Shown: positions 1 through 9,387, counted from the stretch's first letter. The stretch is DNA of 64,000 nucleotides from JAPPHA01 sp963662815 (GCA_963662815.2 CAXXWA010000005.1:327102-391101); one strand, 5' to 3'. Notes: generated by a model not told the origin, from the sequence alone. Numbers and translations are program-made.

Positions 1-754
1 CCATCGTCTTCAGGCAGGCCGCCTTGCCGATGCAGGCCTCGTTCCTCAGGATGACAGCCACGGTCGAGATCGGCCAGTGCCGCGAATGCCGTGGATGCAG
101 GCCCTCCTCGTCGAGCCGAGGGGCGATCTGGTGCATCTTCAACCCGTCGCGGACATGGAGATCGAAGATCCGGCGCACCACGCGGGCTTCGGTCTCGTCG
201 ATCTCGAAGCGGGCTCCGCATGTCTCGGTCTTCCGGATCAGGCGGTATCCGCAGGGCGCGCGGGCGAGCATGTTCAGCGAGCCCTGGCGGGCACGATGGA
301 TCCTGCCGCGGCGCGAGCGCTCGGCGATCTGCGTGCGCTCGCATTCGGAGATCACCGACAGGATCTGGCGCAGGAGCATGCCTTGGGGGGTGGCGTCGTC
401 CGGCTCCTGGACGCACCGGACCGTCGCGCCGGAACGGGCGAACTCCTCCTGCAACAGGATCTGGTGAGCGAAGTTGCGGCTCAGCCGGTCGATCGACAGG
501 ACCAGCACGGTCTCGATCTCGCCGCGGGCGACGCCGTCACGCAACGCGTCGAGCGCCGGTCGCTCAAGGGTCGCGCCGCTGAACCCGTCGTCGGCGAACA
601 CGAGGTCGTCGGGAATCGCCCAGCCAAGGCTGCGGCCATGGTCGAGAACCGCCTCACGCTGACTGGCGATCGTCTCGCTCTGGCGCTGGGCCTGGCTCGA
701 CACCCTCAGGCAGGCCGCGACCGTCGCGGTCACTGTCGGCGCTGGATGCTGCAT
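1..754 (-). CDS. Large serine recombinase, N-terminal part (runs off left edge)
   Basis: About 251 residues are visible; the C-terminus lies outside the window. Residues 8 to about 140 form the resolvase catalytic domain: the nucleophile is in LRVSS (Ser19), followed by TIASQRE, then SIDRLSRN, then CERTQIAERSRRG at the domain end. Further on, CGYRL, VVRRIF and HPRHSRHW fit the DNA-binding 'Recombinase' domain found in large serine integrases and IS-borne recombinases. The ATG is chosen because GAGGAGA lies 10 nt upstream. The protein cuts and rejoins DNA at specific sites through a phosphoserine link. A small DNA-binding gene lies just upstream on the same strand, so the two probably form one mobile module. 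The family call is firm. Whether it is an integrase or a resolvase is not resolved. Confidence 0.88.
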   Translation of the reverse strand, partial: MQHPAPTVTATVAACLRVSSQAQRQSETIASQREAVLDHGRSLGWAIPDDLVFADDGFSGATLERPALDALRDGVARGEIETVLVLSIDRLSRNFAHQILLQEEFARSGATVRCVQEPDDATPQGMLLRQILSVISECERTQIAERSRRGRIHRARQGSLNMLARAPCGYRLIRKTETCGARFEIDETEARVVRRIFDLHVRDGLKMHQIAPRLDEEGLHPRHSRHWPISTVAVILRNEACIGKAACLKTM

Positions 755-869
755 CGTTCGCTTGTCTCCTCGTGGACCAGCTTCGTTCGGGGACCAGGCA
801 TTCGCAGGCTTCGCAAAGCCGCTCCCGGGCGGCACGGTCGAAGACCCGGAGCGTGCGAACAGGTCGCAT
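654..869 (-). CDS. Possible small coupled ORF between the DNA-binding protein and the recombinase
   Basis: This is a 71-codon frame whose ATG follows the stop of the upstream DNA-binding gene immediately (TGAATG). Its last 34 codons overlap the recombinase start in another frame. The N-terminal half is rich in Arg, Glu and Cys (RERLCEACECLVPE). The tight junction would allow translational coupling, but no domain is recognised and the frame may be chance. Confidence 0.22.
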   Translation of the reverse strand: MRPVRTLRVFDRAARERLCEACECLVPERSWSTRRQANDAASSADSDRDGRGLPEGVEPGPAPERDDRQSA

Positions 870-1187
870 TCAGTCGGGCGTCTTGTCCAGCCAGCTCGCG
901 ACCGCCTGCGTCATCAATGCGCCCAGGCTGCGCCCGGTGCGGCGCGCGCGCATGCGCAGCCGGGCGAGCAAGGGACGCGGGATGCGCACCGTGACCGGGT
1001 CCTTGATCGCGGCCTGGGCGAGCGGAGACGCGTTGGTCGTGGCCCGCACGTAGCGCCGGGCCTGCCCCGGCGACAACGCGTAGCGTTCGGCCAGCAGCCG
1101 GACGGCCTCGGCCGGAGAATGGTGCTGGATCAGGTCGCGGGCGGCGTTCACCCGTTCGGCGCGCTGCTGCATCGTCGCTCGTGCCAT
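870..1187 (-). CDS. Small DNA-binding protein, HTH plus ribbon-helix-helix-like
   Basis: A 105-residue basic protein. Residues 22 to 50 (AEAVRLLAERYALSPGQARR) look like a helix-turn-helix. Residues 62 to 100 (DPVTVRIPRPLLARLRMRAR ... LGALMTQAVASWL) look like a ribbon-helix-helix strand and helices: a short beta segment VTVRIP, then an amphipathic helix. It lies upstream of, and on the same strand as, the serine recombinase, where an accessory or regulatory protein for the recombinase is expected. The function is inferred from context. The ORF ends about 93 bp from the point where an older IS1634-type transposase is cut, so this module may have caused that truncation. Confidence 0.6.
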   Translation of the reverse strand: MARATMQQRAERVNAARDLIQHHSPAEAVRLLAERYALSPGQARRYVRATTNASPLAQAAIKDPVTVRIPRPLLARLRMRARRTGRSLGALMTQAVASWLDKTPD

Positions 1188-2334
1188 GAATCACAAAATA
1201 ACGCTTGTATGAGATCATTGCAAGGTCCTTGCCCTCTTCGGACGGGCAATCGTCCGCTCAAAGCGAAACGCTCCTTTTGAATCCACGATGTCACCTCGAC
1301 CTGCTTCGAGAGCGATCCTCCGTTCGACGACAAGCGCCAGTTCGGCTACAGCCGCGACAGCCGCCCGGACTGCGTGCAGGTGGTGATCGCGCTGGTCGTC
1401 ACGCCGGACGGCTTTCCGCTGGCCTACGAGGTGATGCCGGGCAACACCTCGGACCAGAGCACGCTGGCCGGCTTCCTCGAGCGGATCGAGCGGCAGTACG
1501 GCCGGTCCGACCGGATCTGGATCATGGACCGCGGCATCCCGACGGAGGAGACCCTGCAGCAGATGCGCGAGGGCGACGCGCCGGTGCGCTATCTCGTCGG
1601 CACGCCCAAGGGCCGGCTGACGAAGTTCGAGAAGGCGTTCCTCGACCTGCCCTGGCGGGAGGTGCGCGAGAGCGTGGACGTCAAGCTTCTCGCCGAGGAC
1701 GGGGAGCTGTACGTGCTGGTGCGCTCGGAGGGGCGGCTGCACAAGGAACGCGCCATGCGCCGGCGCCGCCTGAAGAGGCTCTGGCGGCGGCTCGGCGAGC
1801 TGCAGGGCCAGTCCAACGGCCGCGACCAGCTGATGCTCAAGCTCGGCGCCGCCAGGAAGGACGCGGGCCGGGCCTGGGGCCTGGTCGACATCCGCGTGCC
1901 GGCGACCGCGGAGGAGCTCTCCGCGCACGGGTTCTCGTTCCGCCTTCGCCGCGAACGGCTGCGCCAGGTCCGGCGGCGCGAGGGCCGCTACCTGCTGCGC
2001 TCCAACATGGTGGCCGAGGACCCGGCCGAGCTCTGGCGCCTGTACATGCGGCTCGTCGAAATCGAACAGGCGTTCAAGGAATTGAAGCACGACCTCGCGG
2101 TCCGTCCCGTCTTCCACCAGGTCGAGGAGCGGATCGAGGCGCACATCTTCGTCTCGTTCATCGCATACTGCCTGCTGGTGACGCTGAAGAACATCGCCCG
2201 CCCGCGTGCCGGCGGGCTGACCCCGCGCGCCATCATCGAGGCGTTCGGCACGATCCAGATGGTGGACGTGCATCTGCCCACAACCGACGGCCGGCATCTC
2301 GTCCTGCCGCGCTACACCCAGCCACGCACCTACG

Positions 2335-2362
2335 GTAATAGGGGCAACTTTCCGGGAATTGC
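2335..2362. repeat. Left terminal inverted repeat of the IS66-like element
   Basis: This 28-bp end begins GTAATAGGGG and is the exact reverse complement of 4160-4187. The first mismatch comes at base 29. Confidence 0.92.
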
Positions 2363-2413
2363 GGCAGGATTCAGGGGATTCCCCCGCGAATCGTTTTGTG
2401 ATTCCAAGGGGGC

Positions 2414-4138
2414 ATGGATGATTCGGAAACAGGTCGCCAGGCGGTTGCCGGCCTTGCAGCGCTCAGGTCGGAGCTCTCGGCCATCCGGGCCCTGCTCGCC
2501 GAGAGGGACGCGCAACTCGACGACCTTGCCGGCCAGCTTGCCGATAGGGACGCGCAGCTTGCCGAGCAGGACAGGCGGCTCGCCGGGCAGGCCGAGCGGA
2601 TCCGGGAGCTCGAGGACGAGATCAGGCGGCTGAAGAAGCTCCCGCGCCGTCCGAACCTGAAGCCGAACAGCCCCGGCGCGTCGGACGGGGACGGGGACGG
2701 CCCGCCGCCGGGCTCCTCCGGGTCCGGCCGGTCGGAGAAGGAAAAGAGGAAGAGGAAGGGCCGCGGCCCGCGGCGCCGGAACCCGAACCTGCGCCGCCGC
2801 GAGGAGACCGTGAGCCTCGGGAACGTGCCCGAGGGCGCGGTGCGCAGGGGCTACCAGGACCACACGGTCCGCGACATCGTGCTCCATGCCGAGGAGGTCA
2901 CGTACCGCTGCGAGGTGTGGGAGTTTCCCGACGGCTCCCGGCATGTGGCGCCGCTGCCGCCGGGGGCGGCGGCGGGACGCGAGCAGTTCGGCCCCTGCGT
3001 CAAGGCCCTGGCGATCATGCTGTACCACCAGTGCCAGTCGACGGCGGGACGGATCGCGGAAATGCTCAACGTGATCGGCCTGGACATCTCCGAGCGCCAG
3101 GTCGGGCGCTTCCTGAACGCGGACGCCGGGGGCATCGCCGGGGAGCAGGAGGAGGTGCTGCGGGCCGGCCTGGAGACCGCGGCGTGGATCAACGTCGACG
3201 ACACCGGCGCCCGCCACAAGGCCGAGAACGGCTATTGCACGGCGATCGGCAACGATCTCTTCGTGCACTTCCGGTCGACCGGCTCGAAGAGCCGCCTCGA
3301 CTTCCTCGAGCATCTCTGCGCAGGAGAGGAAGCGTACACCTTAAACAGCGCCGCGCTCGACTACATGCGGAAGCGGAACCTGTCGGGGAAGGTGATCGAC
3401 CTTCTGGCCGGCCACGAGCGGCGGCGCTTCGGCGACGGCGACGGCTGGCGGGCCCATCTCGAGGCGCTGGGCATTGCCGGGATGACGGTGTCGCCGGACC
3501 CGGCGAAGATCGCCACGGAGGGCGCCCTCTGGGGAACGATCTGCGATGCGGGACGCATTGCCGGAACCGTGATCCTGAGCGACGACGCCGGGCAGTTCAA
3601 CGTCGGCGACCTCCACGCGCTCTGCTGGCTCCACGCCGAGCGGAACATCGCCAAGCTGAACGGAAGCGCCCCGTACCAGCATGAACGGGTCGACAAGGTG
3701 CTTGACAGGGTATGGAGGCTCTACCGCAGCCTCTGCCGCTACCGGAAGCGTCCCACTCCGCTTCGCAAGCTCGTCATGCAGCGGCGGTTCGACCGGATCT
3801 TCGGCACGGTCACCGGCTACGCCAGCCTCGACCGGCTGCTCGAAAGGCTGAAGGCGAACCGGGACGAGCTCCTGCGCGTGCTCGACCGTCCGGAGACGCC
3901 GCTCCACACCAACAGGGTCGAGAACGACATCCGGGACTACGTCACCCGGCGCAAGGTCTCGTTCGGGACGCGGAGCGATGCCGGGCGGGCGGCGCGCGAT
4001 GCCTATATCGGAGCGAAGAAGACCTGCGGGAAGCTCGGCGTGCCGTACTGGGACTACCTGAGGAGCCGCCTCGGCGTTGCCGGCGCTCCCGAAGTGCCGA
4101 GGCTCGCCGACCTCGTCAGGCAGCGCGCCGCAGCCTGA
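2414..4138 (+). CDS. IS66-like transposase
   Basis: A 574-residue DDE transposase filling the IS66-like element. Residues 10 to 80 are a coiled coil of Asp/Gln/Leu heptads (LAERDAQLDDLAGQLADRDA). Next come a Pro/Gly/Lys-rich linker and a basic RKRKGRGPRRR patch. The catalytic core has NVDDTGARH (first Asp), LSDDAGQF (second Asp) and HTNRVENDIRDYV (Glu), the IS66 core arrangement. AAGGGGG precedes the ATG at good spacing. It is intact end to end and is the only gene in the element, so it probably acts without the TnpA/TnpB helpers of classical IS66. Confidence 0.88.
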   Translation: MDDSETGRQAVAGLAALRSELSAIRALLAERDAQLDDLAGQLADRDAQLAEQDRRLAGQAERIRELEDEIRRLKKLPRRPNLKPNSPGASDGDGDGPPPGSSGSGRSEKEKRKRKGRGPRRRNPNLRRREETVSLGNVPEGAVRRGYQDHTVRDIVLHAEEVTYRCEVWEFPDGSRHVAPLPPGAAAGREQFGPCVKALAIMLYHQCQSTAGRIAEMLNVIGLDISERQVGRFLNADAGGIAGEQEEVLRAGLETAAWINVDDTGARHKAENGYCTAIGNDLFVHFRSTGSKSRLDFLEHLCAGEEAYTLNSAALDYMRKRNLSGKVIDLLAGHERRRFGDGDGWRAHLEALGIAGMTVSPDPAKIATEGALWGTICDAGRIAGTVILSDDAGQFNVGDLHALCWLHAERNIAKLNGSAPYQHERVDKVLDRVWRLYRSLCRYRKRPTPLRKLVMQRRFDRIFGTVTGYASLDRLLERLKANRDELLRVLDRPETPLHTNRVENDIRDYVTRRKVSFGTRSDAGRAARDAYIGAKKTCGKLGVPYWDYLRSRLGVAGAPEVPRLADLVRQRAAA

Positions 4139-4159
4139 CACGCCCCCTCGGGCCCGGCG

Positions 4160-4187
4160 GCAATTCCCGGAAAGTTGCCCCTATTAC
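4160..4187. repeat. Right terminal inverted repeat of the IS66-like element
   Basis: Reverse complement of the left 28-bp end. It is followed directly by the second copy of the GCACCTACG target duplication (4188-4196). Confidence 0.92.
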
Positions 4188-4304
4188 GCACCTACGGTTC
4201 TAAAGCATTGATATAGAGCTTCTTTTTTCCACTCAAAATCGCGGATTCGGGCGGAACCGTGCAGCTTTCTTCCCGTTCCTGCAACCGACAGGAGGAAGAG
4301 AATC

Positions 4305-5300
4305 ATGTCAAGTACACGGCTCACGGACGCGAGGGTTCGCGCCCTGCGTCCCGCAAAATCCACCAGAAACGTCCGGGACATGGGCCTGGCGGGTTTCGGC
4401 GTAAGGATCCTGCCGAGCGGCCGGAAGCGGTTCTTCCTGCATGTCCAGCACGAAGGCCGTCGATTCTGGAAAATCGTCGGCGATCCCGCCGACATGACGG
4501 TCGAGGAGGCGCGGGATAGGGCGAGGGGCATGCTTGCCTCCGTCCGGACTGGACGTCCCGCCTCGGACGAGGAGACACTGTTCGAGGCCGTGGCGGAAAC
4601 GGCGTTCCGCCGACACGGCAGGAACTGGAAGCCGGGCACGCTTTCGATAAAGCAGCAATATCTCCGCAAGCAGATCCTGCCCTGGTTCGGGGGACGGCAG
4701 ATTGCCGACATCTCGCCGCAGGACGTGCGAGACTGGTTCGCCTCCCTGCATGCGACGCCGGTGGCGGCGGATCGGTCGATGCCCGTGCTCTCGGTCATCA
4801 TGAAGGTTGCCGAAGCCGACGGCCTGCGCCCGGAGGGCAGCAACCCGTGCAGGGGGATCAGGAGATACAGGAGGAAGAATCGCGACCGGTTCCTGTCCGA
4901 TGCCGAGATCGGCAGGCTCGGCAAGGCGCTGCGTGATGCGGGACCAGCTTCGACGGTCTCGATCATCCGGTTGCTTGCACTGACCGGCTGTCGGTCGAGC
5001 GAGATCCGCACCCTTCGCTGGAAGGACTGTCGCGAAGCGCACGTCTACCTGCGCGACAGCAAGACGGGTCCCCGCACGGTGTGGCTGTCGTCGGCCGCCC
5101 GCGAGGTTCTCGACGGCCTTCCACGCATGTCGCCCTGGGTCTTTCCTTCCGGAAAGACCGACGGTCCGGTGGGAGGGACGACGCTCAACTGTGCCTGGGT
5201 CGACATCCGGACGGCGGCTGGCCTGAAGGACGTCCGCCTTCACGACATTCGACACACGTACGCGAGCGTTGCGATCATGAGCGGAGAGACTGTCCTAACC
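4305..5300 (+). pseudogene. Tyrosine recombinase (phage/island integrase), C-terminally truncated
   Basis: About 330 residues match an integrase of the P4-like class. An N-terminal arm-binding DUF4102 domain (residues 5 to 85, LTDARVRALRPA, GFGVRILPSG) is followed by a core-binding domain and part of the catalytic domain. The first catalytic Arg is in LTGCRSSEIRTL and HDIRHTY supplies the HxxR box. Shortly after VAIMSGETVLT the similarity stops and unrelated sequence begins, so the LGH box and the catalytic Tyr are missing. A strong AGGAGG lies before the ATG. The break coincides with the region where the downstream minus-strand IS1634-type element begins, so that insertion probably truncated the gene. 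It cannot catalyse recombination as it stands. Confidence 0.85.
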
Positions 5301-5409
5301 CAAGTTTCACACGCCCAAAAAAAGATGATTGTTTTTCAGAGGCTTGTGCCGACTGAAACGGCGGTTATGGCACTACAAGTCCGTGCCCGGACATGATGTC
5401 ACCGACCCG

Positions 5410-7221
5410 TCATGCAACCATCCTCCGCGTCTTCCCCGGCTCGGGGTCAAGACCGAGTGCCCGGCAGATCTCCCGTTGCCGGGGCTCCGCCCGGGTCGCC
5501 TTGCGGATGTGAATGACCCGTCCGTCGGCACGCCGGAAACAGGCGGTGACCCGGATCTGGCCCGAAAGAATGTCCCGCAGCGTACTCCAGCTCGCCGTCT
5601 CGCCGTGAGCCCGAAGACGGCTGCGAATGACCTGGACCAGCTGGCAGGCCAGGACGCTGATGAACAGGTGACCGTCGGACCGGACCTGCTTGCGGTGATA
5701 CACGGGACGCAGACCCAGTTCCGACTTCAGCGACCGGAACACCGATTCCACATCCGTCAGCATGGAACAGGTCCGCCACAGGGTCTCCGCATCCCAGTCC
5801 AGCTGGTTGGTGCGCAGGCAGCAGGCGCCGGGGTGGGCGGGCATGGTGCCGGCGCGCGGTGTCCGCGTCCAGATGAGCCCGACCGCCTTTTCGGCATTCT
5901 CCGGATCGGCGGCGACGTCGATGCTGTAGTGCTGGCCGGCGCCACGGCTCTTCTGCCGGATGCGCCCGATCCGTTGCCAGACATGGGCGACCTGCTTGCG
6001 GGTGCGCGGTCGTGACAGCCCGTCGTGCAGTTTCTGCAACGCGTCCTCGAAGCGCGTCATGAAACGTTCGGTGATGCCCAGCTCCTTCTCGGCCCGGGCC
6101 TCGGAGCAACAGAACAGGCGGAGCTCGGAAGCCGCCTCGTCGGTGACGGCCTGGATGCGGACCTTCCCGCGGGTGCGGGTCTCGATCGCCGTCGCCAGGT
6201 CGGGGTCGAAGTGGCGGACCCGTTCGCGACCGGCCACGAGATGGCGGCAGCCATTGTCGCGGAGCCAGGCGACGTTGTCCTCGGTGGCGACGCCGGCGTC
6301 CATCACCACCAGCGCATCCCGGGGTGCCGAAAGCCGGGCCAGCATTCCCTCCAGCGTGCTGCTCTCCTTGACGTTGCCGGGGAACACGTCCGAGCGCCGC
6401 ACGAAACCGCTGCCGTCAAGAACCAGGCCCAGGGTCAGCAACGGACAGTCGCTGCGCTTCTCCTTCGAGTGGCCGCGCCGGGCCTTGGGCTGCTTGTCGG
6501 CCGCGCCCTCGAAAAACGTGTTCGTCAGGTCGAAAAGTGTCACGGTGTGACCCAGCGAGAACAAATCCGTCACCCGCTCGAACACGTGGGTCTCGATCTC
6601 CCGGCGCCGCGACGGCAGGGCATCCGAGGCACGGTACAGGCGCATCCTGCTCATGGTCTCGAAATCGACATCGAGCAGTTCGCCGAGCGCACTCCGCTCG
6701 CAGAGCCAGCGCCGGGCCGCACGCTCCGAGCCCGGCACCGCCATGCGGCCGATGATCGACCCCATGGCCACGGCCCGCGACCGGCGGTTGAAACCCAGGC
6801 CTGCAAGAAGGCCCCCGATGTCGAGTTGTTCCATCGCCCACAGCCCCGCGTGCTCGACACCGGCGGAACGCGGGCGCACCATCTCCAGGGACGCCACGTC
6901 CACCGTTTCCATTTCGGGTCCGGGCACGGCGCCTGCGACCGGGGGCGAACGGCTGACCAGCCGGGCGGCGATGCGCTGCGCTTCCGCCTCGACCTCATCC
7001 GGCCAGGGGAGCGGCAGAAGCGTCTCCTGGCGCCCGATGAGCTGGGTGATGCGCGCGCACAACAGGCGCCAGTGTTTCTTCTCCACGGGGAACTTGCTTC
7101 CGAGGTTGAGGAGGGTCCGCTGCCTGACCCTGTCGCCCTGTCGTTCGTTGCGGACGAGGCGGTAGGAGAAGTACTGGGTTCCGTCCTCGGTGGTGCGTGT
7201 TTTGGCGCGCCTGATGAACAT
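5410..7221 (-). CDS. IS1634-family transposase (intact)
   Basis: A 603-residue DDE transposase. The first Asp is in LFDLTNTFFEG, the second in VVMDAGVATEDN, and the Glu lies in DVESVFRSLKSELGLRPVYH near the C-terminus, with the FISVLACQLVQ helix typical of IS1634/IS4-group enzymes. The N-terminus reads MFIRRAKTRT and the frame is full length without interruption. The element's ends were not found with confidence. A weak pair of candidate ends (CTA ... AGTTT near 5295 and 7402) is too poor to call. It sits between the truncated integrase and a second IS1634-type gene. Confidence 0.88.
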   Translation of the reverse strand: MFIRRAKTRTTEDGTQYFSYRLVRNERQGDRVRQRTLLNLGSKFPVEKKHWRLLCARITQLIGRQETLLPLPWPDEVEAEAQRIAARLVSRSPPVAGAVPGPEMETVDVASLEMVRPRSAGVEHAGLWAMEQLDIGGLLAGLGFNRRSRAVAMGSIIGRMAVPGSERAARRWLCERSALGELLDVDFETMSRMRLYRASDALPSRRREIETHVFERVTDLFSLGHTVTLFDLTNTFFEGAADKQPKARRGHSKEKRSDCPLLTLGLVLDGSGFVRRSDVFPGNVKESSTLEGMLARLSAPRDALVVMDAGVATEDNVAWLRDNGCRHLVAGRERVRHFDPDLATAIETRTRGKVRIQAVTDEAASELRLFCCSEARAEKELGITERFMTRFEDALQKLHDGLSRPRTRKQVAHVWQRIGRIRQKSRGAGQHYSIDVAADPENAEKAVGLIWTRTPRAGTMPAHPGACCLRTNQLDWDAETLWRTCSMLTDVESVFRSLKSELGLRPVYHRKQVRSDGHLFISVLACQLVQVIRSRLRAHGETASWSTLRDILSGQIRVTACFRRADGRVIHIRKATRAEPRQREICRALGLDPEPGKTRRMVA

Positions 7222-7635
7222 GGCGCGTGTCTGTCATGTTGTGGAGTGTGCTGGAATCCCCTTTCCGTTCGTTTATGTCACCACGACCGGACGCCATGAA
7301 TGCAATATCAGCTAAAAACAGAGTGTTGGCTGACCCGGAAAGTCAGAAATACCCCGAAATCTGCAGATTCGCGCCAGAAAAGGTTAAACTGAAGTTCTAG
7401 CTTTTTTCGGCGCAGGTTTTCCAATTTATTCCTTTTTTACAGGGGGTTGTGAACCCGGGATGCGTCGCGAAACGGATTCCTGTAGGCACGACTGATCCCA
7501 TCAAGCCATAGACCTCACCGGAAGCCCTCCCACGGAATATGGAACAAATTGCCCGAAATGCCCGATTTCCTCTTGACACTATAGCAATCATGCCCCATGG
7601 TCGGCCCGAAACTGTAGGCACGTCAAGGTCCCGCC
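7222..7635. other. Spacer between two IS1634-type transposases
   Basis: 414 bp with no convincing gene. It should contain the right end of the upstream element and the left end of the downstream one. The 11-mer CTGTAGGCACG occurs twice in direct orientation (7480-7490 and 7612-7622), the second copy 13 bp before the next transposase start. The repeat may mark an IS end or an older insertion. No matching pair of terminal repeats could be fixed by eye. Confidence 0.4.
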
Positions 7636-9387
7636 ATGCCCAAATCCGCAGGAATGCATGTCTCCGTCCTCAAGAAACACCAGAACGGAAAGACATACAC
7701 TTCCGTCCTCCTCCGCCAGAGCTGCCGCGACCACGACAACCGGGTGCAGAAGCGAACCCTCGCCAATCTCTCGCACCTGCCGCCGCACGTGATCCCCCTG
7801 CTGCGCGGCGCGCTGGCGGGAAAGCGGCATGCGGAGGCCGGCGACGCGCTCGGGGACCCGGTCCGATCCCGCCACCACGGGGCGGTGCAGGCGGTCAGGA
7901 CGGCCATGAACGCCATCGGCCTTCCCCGCCTCGTCGCCCGCGAGCGGTGCCCGGAACGCGACCTTGTCCTCGCCATGGTCGCCGGCCGCATCCTCAGGCC
8001 GAACTCGAAGCTCGCCACCACCCGATGGTGGCGGAACGCCACCCTGCCCGAGGAGTTCGCCATCGCCGACGACGTCGCGCCCGAGGACCTCTACGCGGCG
8101 ATGGACTGGCTCGACGAGCGGCAGGAAGGCATCCAGGGACGCCTGGCACGGCGCTGGATCGCGGAAGGCGATCTCGTTCTCCGGGACCTGTCCTCGACCT
8201 GGCACGAGGGAAGCCACTGTCCGCTCGCGCGCTTCGGCTACAGCCGCGACCGCAAGCGGGGTCTCCCGCAGATCAACTTCGGCCTCCTCTGCGACCGCGA
8301 CGGGCGCCCGGTCTCGGTCTCCGCATATCCGGGAAACATCACCGACAAGGAGACCCTCCTGCCCGAGCTCGACCGCCTGCAGCGCCGCTTCGGGCTCTCC
8401 CGGGTGGTGATGGTCGGGGACCGCGGCATGACCGTCAAGGCCGCCATCGCGGCCCTGCGCGCCCGCGGCGGCGCCGACTGGATCACCGCCCTCAAGAGCC
8501 GGACCATCCGCAAGCTCGCCCGCCAGGGCCATCTCGACCGTTTCCAGGACCCCGAACACGAGCAGACCCTGTTCGAGATCCGGGACCATCCCGACTTCCC
8601 CGGCGAGCGCCTCGTCGCCTGCCGCAATCCCCGCCTCGCCGGGCACCGCGCCCGCGTCCGGCAGGAGCTGCTCGAGGCCACCGAAAAGGCGCTCGCGAAG
8701 ATCGCCGCGCGCGTCGAGGGCGGAACCCTCGAGGGCGAGGCCGACATCGGCCTCGCCGTGGGCGAGGTCATCAACACGAAGAAGATGAAGAAGCACTTCG
8801 ACGTCGACATCGCCGCGACCAGCTTCAGCTTCCGACGCAAGCAGGAGTCCATCGACGCCGAGGCCGCCCTCGACGGAATCTACATCATCCGCACATCGCT
8901 CGGCGACGACGACATGGACGCCGAGGAATGCGTCAGGGGATACAAGGCCCTGACCCGCGTGGAGCGGGCATTCCGCTGTCTCAAGCTCAGCGACCTCCAG
9001 GTCCGGCCGATATTCCACCGCCTCGCGCACCGGGTCCGCGCCCACTTCTTCATCTGCATGCTCGCCTACCTCGTCGAATGGCACATGCGGAAGGCATGGG
9101 CCCCCCTGTGCCATACCGACACCGAACCCGACGAGACCGGGGATCCGGTCCTGCCCGCCCGGCGCTCGGAGAAGACGCTGACCAAGGTTCATGCCCACAC
9201 CCTGCCGGACGGCAGCGGCGCCCACAGCTTCCGGACGCTTCTCGACAGCTTGTCGACCATCGTGCGCTCGACGCACCGGATTCCGGGCGCAGGCGACGGG
9301 CCGGAGGCCGAGGTCGAGGTGACGACCCGGCCTGACGACTGCCAGAAGAAGGCGCTCGACCTGCTGAAGGACATCGCAGCCATGTGA
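7636..9387 (+). CDS. IS1634-family transposase, second type (intact)
   Basis: A 583-residue DDE transposase distinct from the other IS1634-type copies in this window. The N-terminus MHVSVLKKHQNGKTY and VQKRTLANLSHLP are typical. Catalytic residues lie in LRDLSSTWHEG (first Asp), MVGDRGM (second Asp) and RVERAFRCLKLSDLQVRP (Glu). A FFICMLAYLVEWHM helix follows. The frame is complete. The three IS1634-family genes in the first 9.4 kb differ clearly from one another in sequence, so they are separate arrivals rather than copies of one element. Confidence 0.87.
   Translation: MPKSAGMHVSVLKKHQNGKTYTSVLLRQSCRDHDNRVQKRTLANLSHLPPHVIPLLRGALAGKRHAEAGDALGDPVRSRHHGAVQAVRTAMNAIGLPRLVARERCPERDLVLAMVAGRILRPNSKLATTRWWRNATLPEEFAIADDVAPEDLYAAMDWLDERQEGIQGRLARRWIAEGDLVLRDLSSTWHEGSHCPLARFGYSRDRKRGLPQINFGLLCDRDGRPVSVSAYPGNITDKETLLPELDRLQRRFGLSRVVMVGDRGMTVKAAIAALRARGGADWITALKSRTIRKLARQGHLDRFQDPEHEQTLFEIRDHPDFPGERLVACRNPRLAGHRARVRQELLEATEKALAKIAARVEGGTLEGEADIGLAVGEVINTKKMKKHFDVDIAATSFSFRRKQESIDAEAALDGIYIIRTSLGDDDMDAEECVRGYKALTRVERAFRCLKLSDLQVRPIFHRLAHRVRAHFFICMLAYLVEWHMRKAWAPLCHTDTEPDETGDPVLPARRSEKTLTKVHAHTLPDGSGAHSFRTLLDSLSTIVRSTHRIPGAGDGPEAEVEVTTRPDDCQKKALDLLKDIAAM

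Larger units (their letters stand above)
2335..4187 (+). mobile_element. Complete IS66-like insertion sequence, 1853 bp
   Basis: The two ends are perfect 28-bp inverted repeats starting GTAATAGGGGCAACTTTCCG; the right copy ends at 4187. Both ends are flanked by the 9-bp direct repeat GCACCTACG (2326-2334 and 4188-4196). The element holds one transposase gene. The GTAA terminal tetranucleotide is typical of IS66. The usual IS66 target duplication is 8 bp, so 9 bp is slightly unusual. Neither the small tnpA nor the tnpB gene of classical IS66 is present. The perfect repeats and intact duplication indicate a recent insertion, later than the truncation of its host transposase gene. Confidence 0.9.
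1281..4216 (+). pseudogene. IS1634-family transposase, 5'-truncated and split by an IS66-like element
   Basis: The reading frame opens at 1281 directly after a stop, with no start codon, inside the DVTS motif that normally precedes the first catalytic Asp. It continues with DPPFDDKRQFGYSRD, VIALVVTPDGFPLA, MDRGIPTEE (second Asp) and EIEQAFKELK (Glu). About 200 N-terminal residues are missing. At 2334 it is interrupted by a complete IS66-like element. If that element and one copy of its 9-bp target duplication are removed, the frame closes as TYGSKALI and a stop at 4214-4216. The insertion therefore hit the last handful of codons of an already truncated gene. The remaining frame encodes DDE-type transposase sequence but is certainly non-functional as a full-length enzyme. 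Confidence 0.85.

Noticed and set aside
5295..7403. Weak inverted ends (CTA...AGTTT) that could bound the first IS1634 element
   Set aside because: The match is short and gapped and no target duplication is visible, so the element ends were not called.
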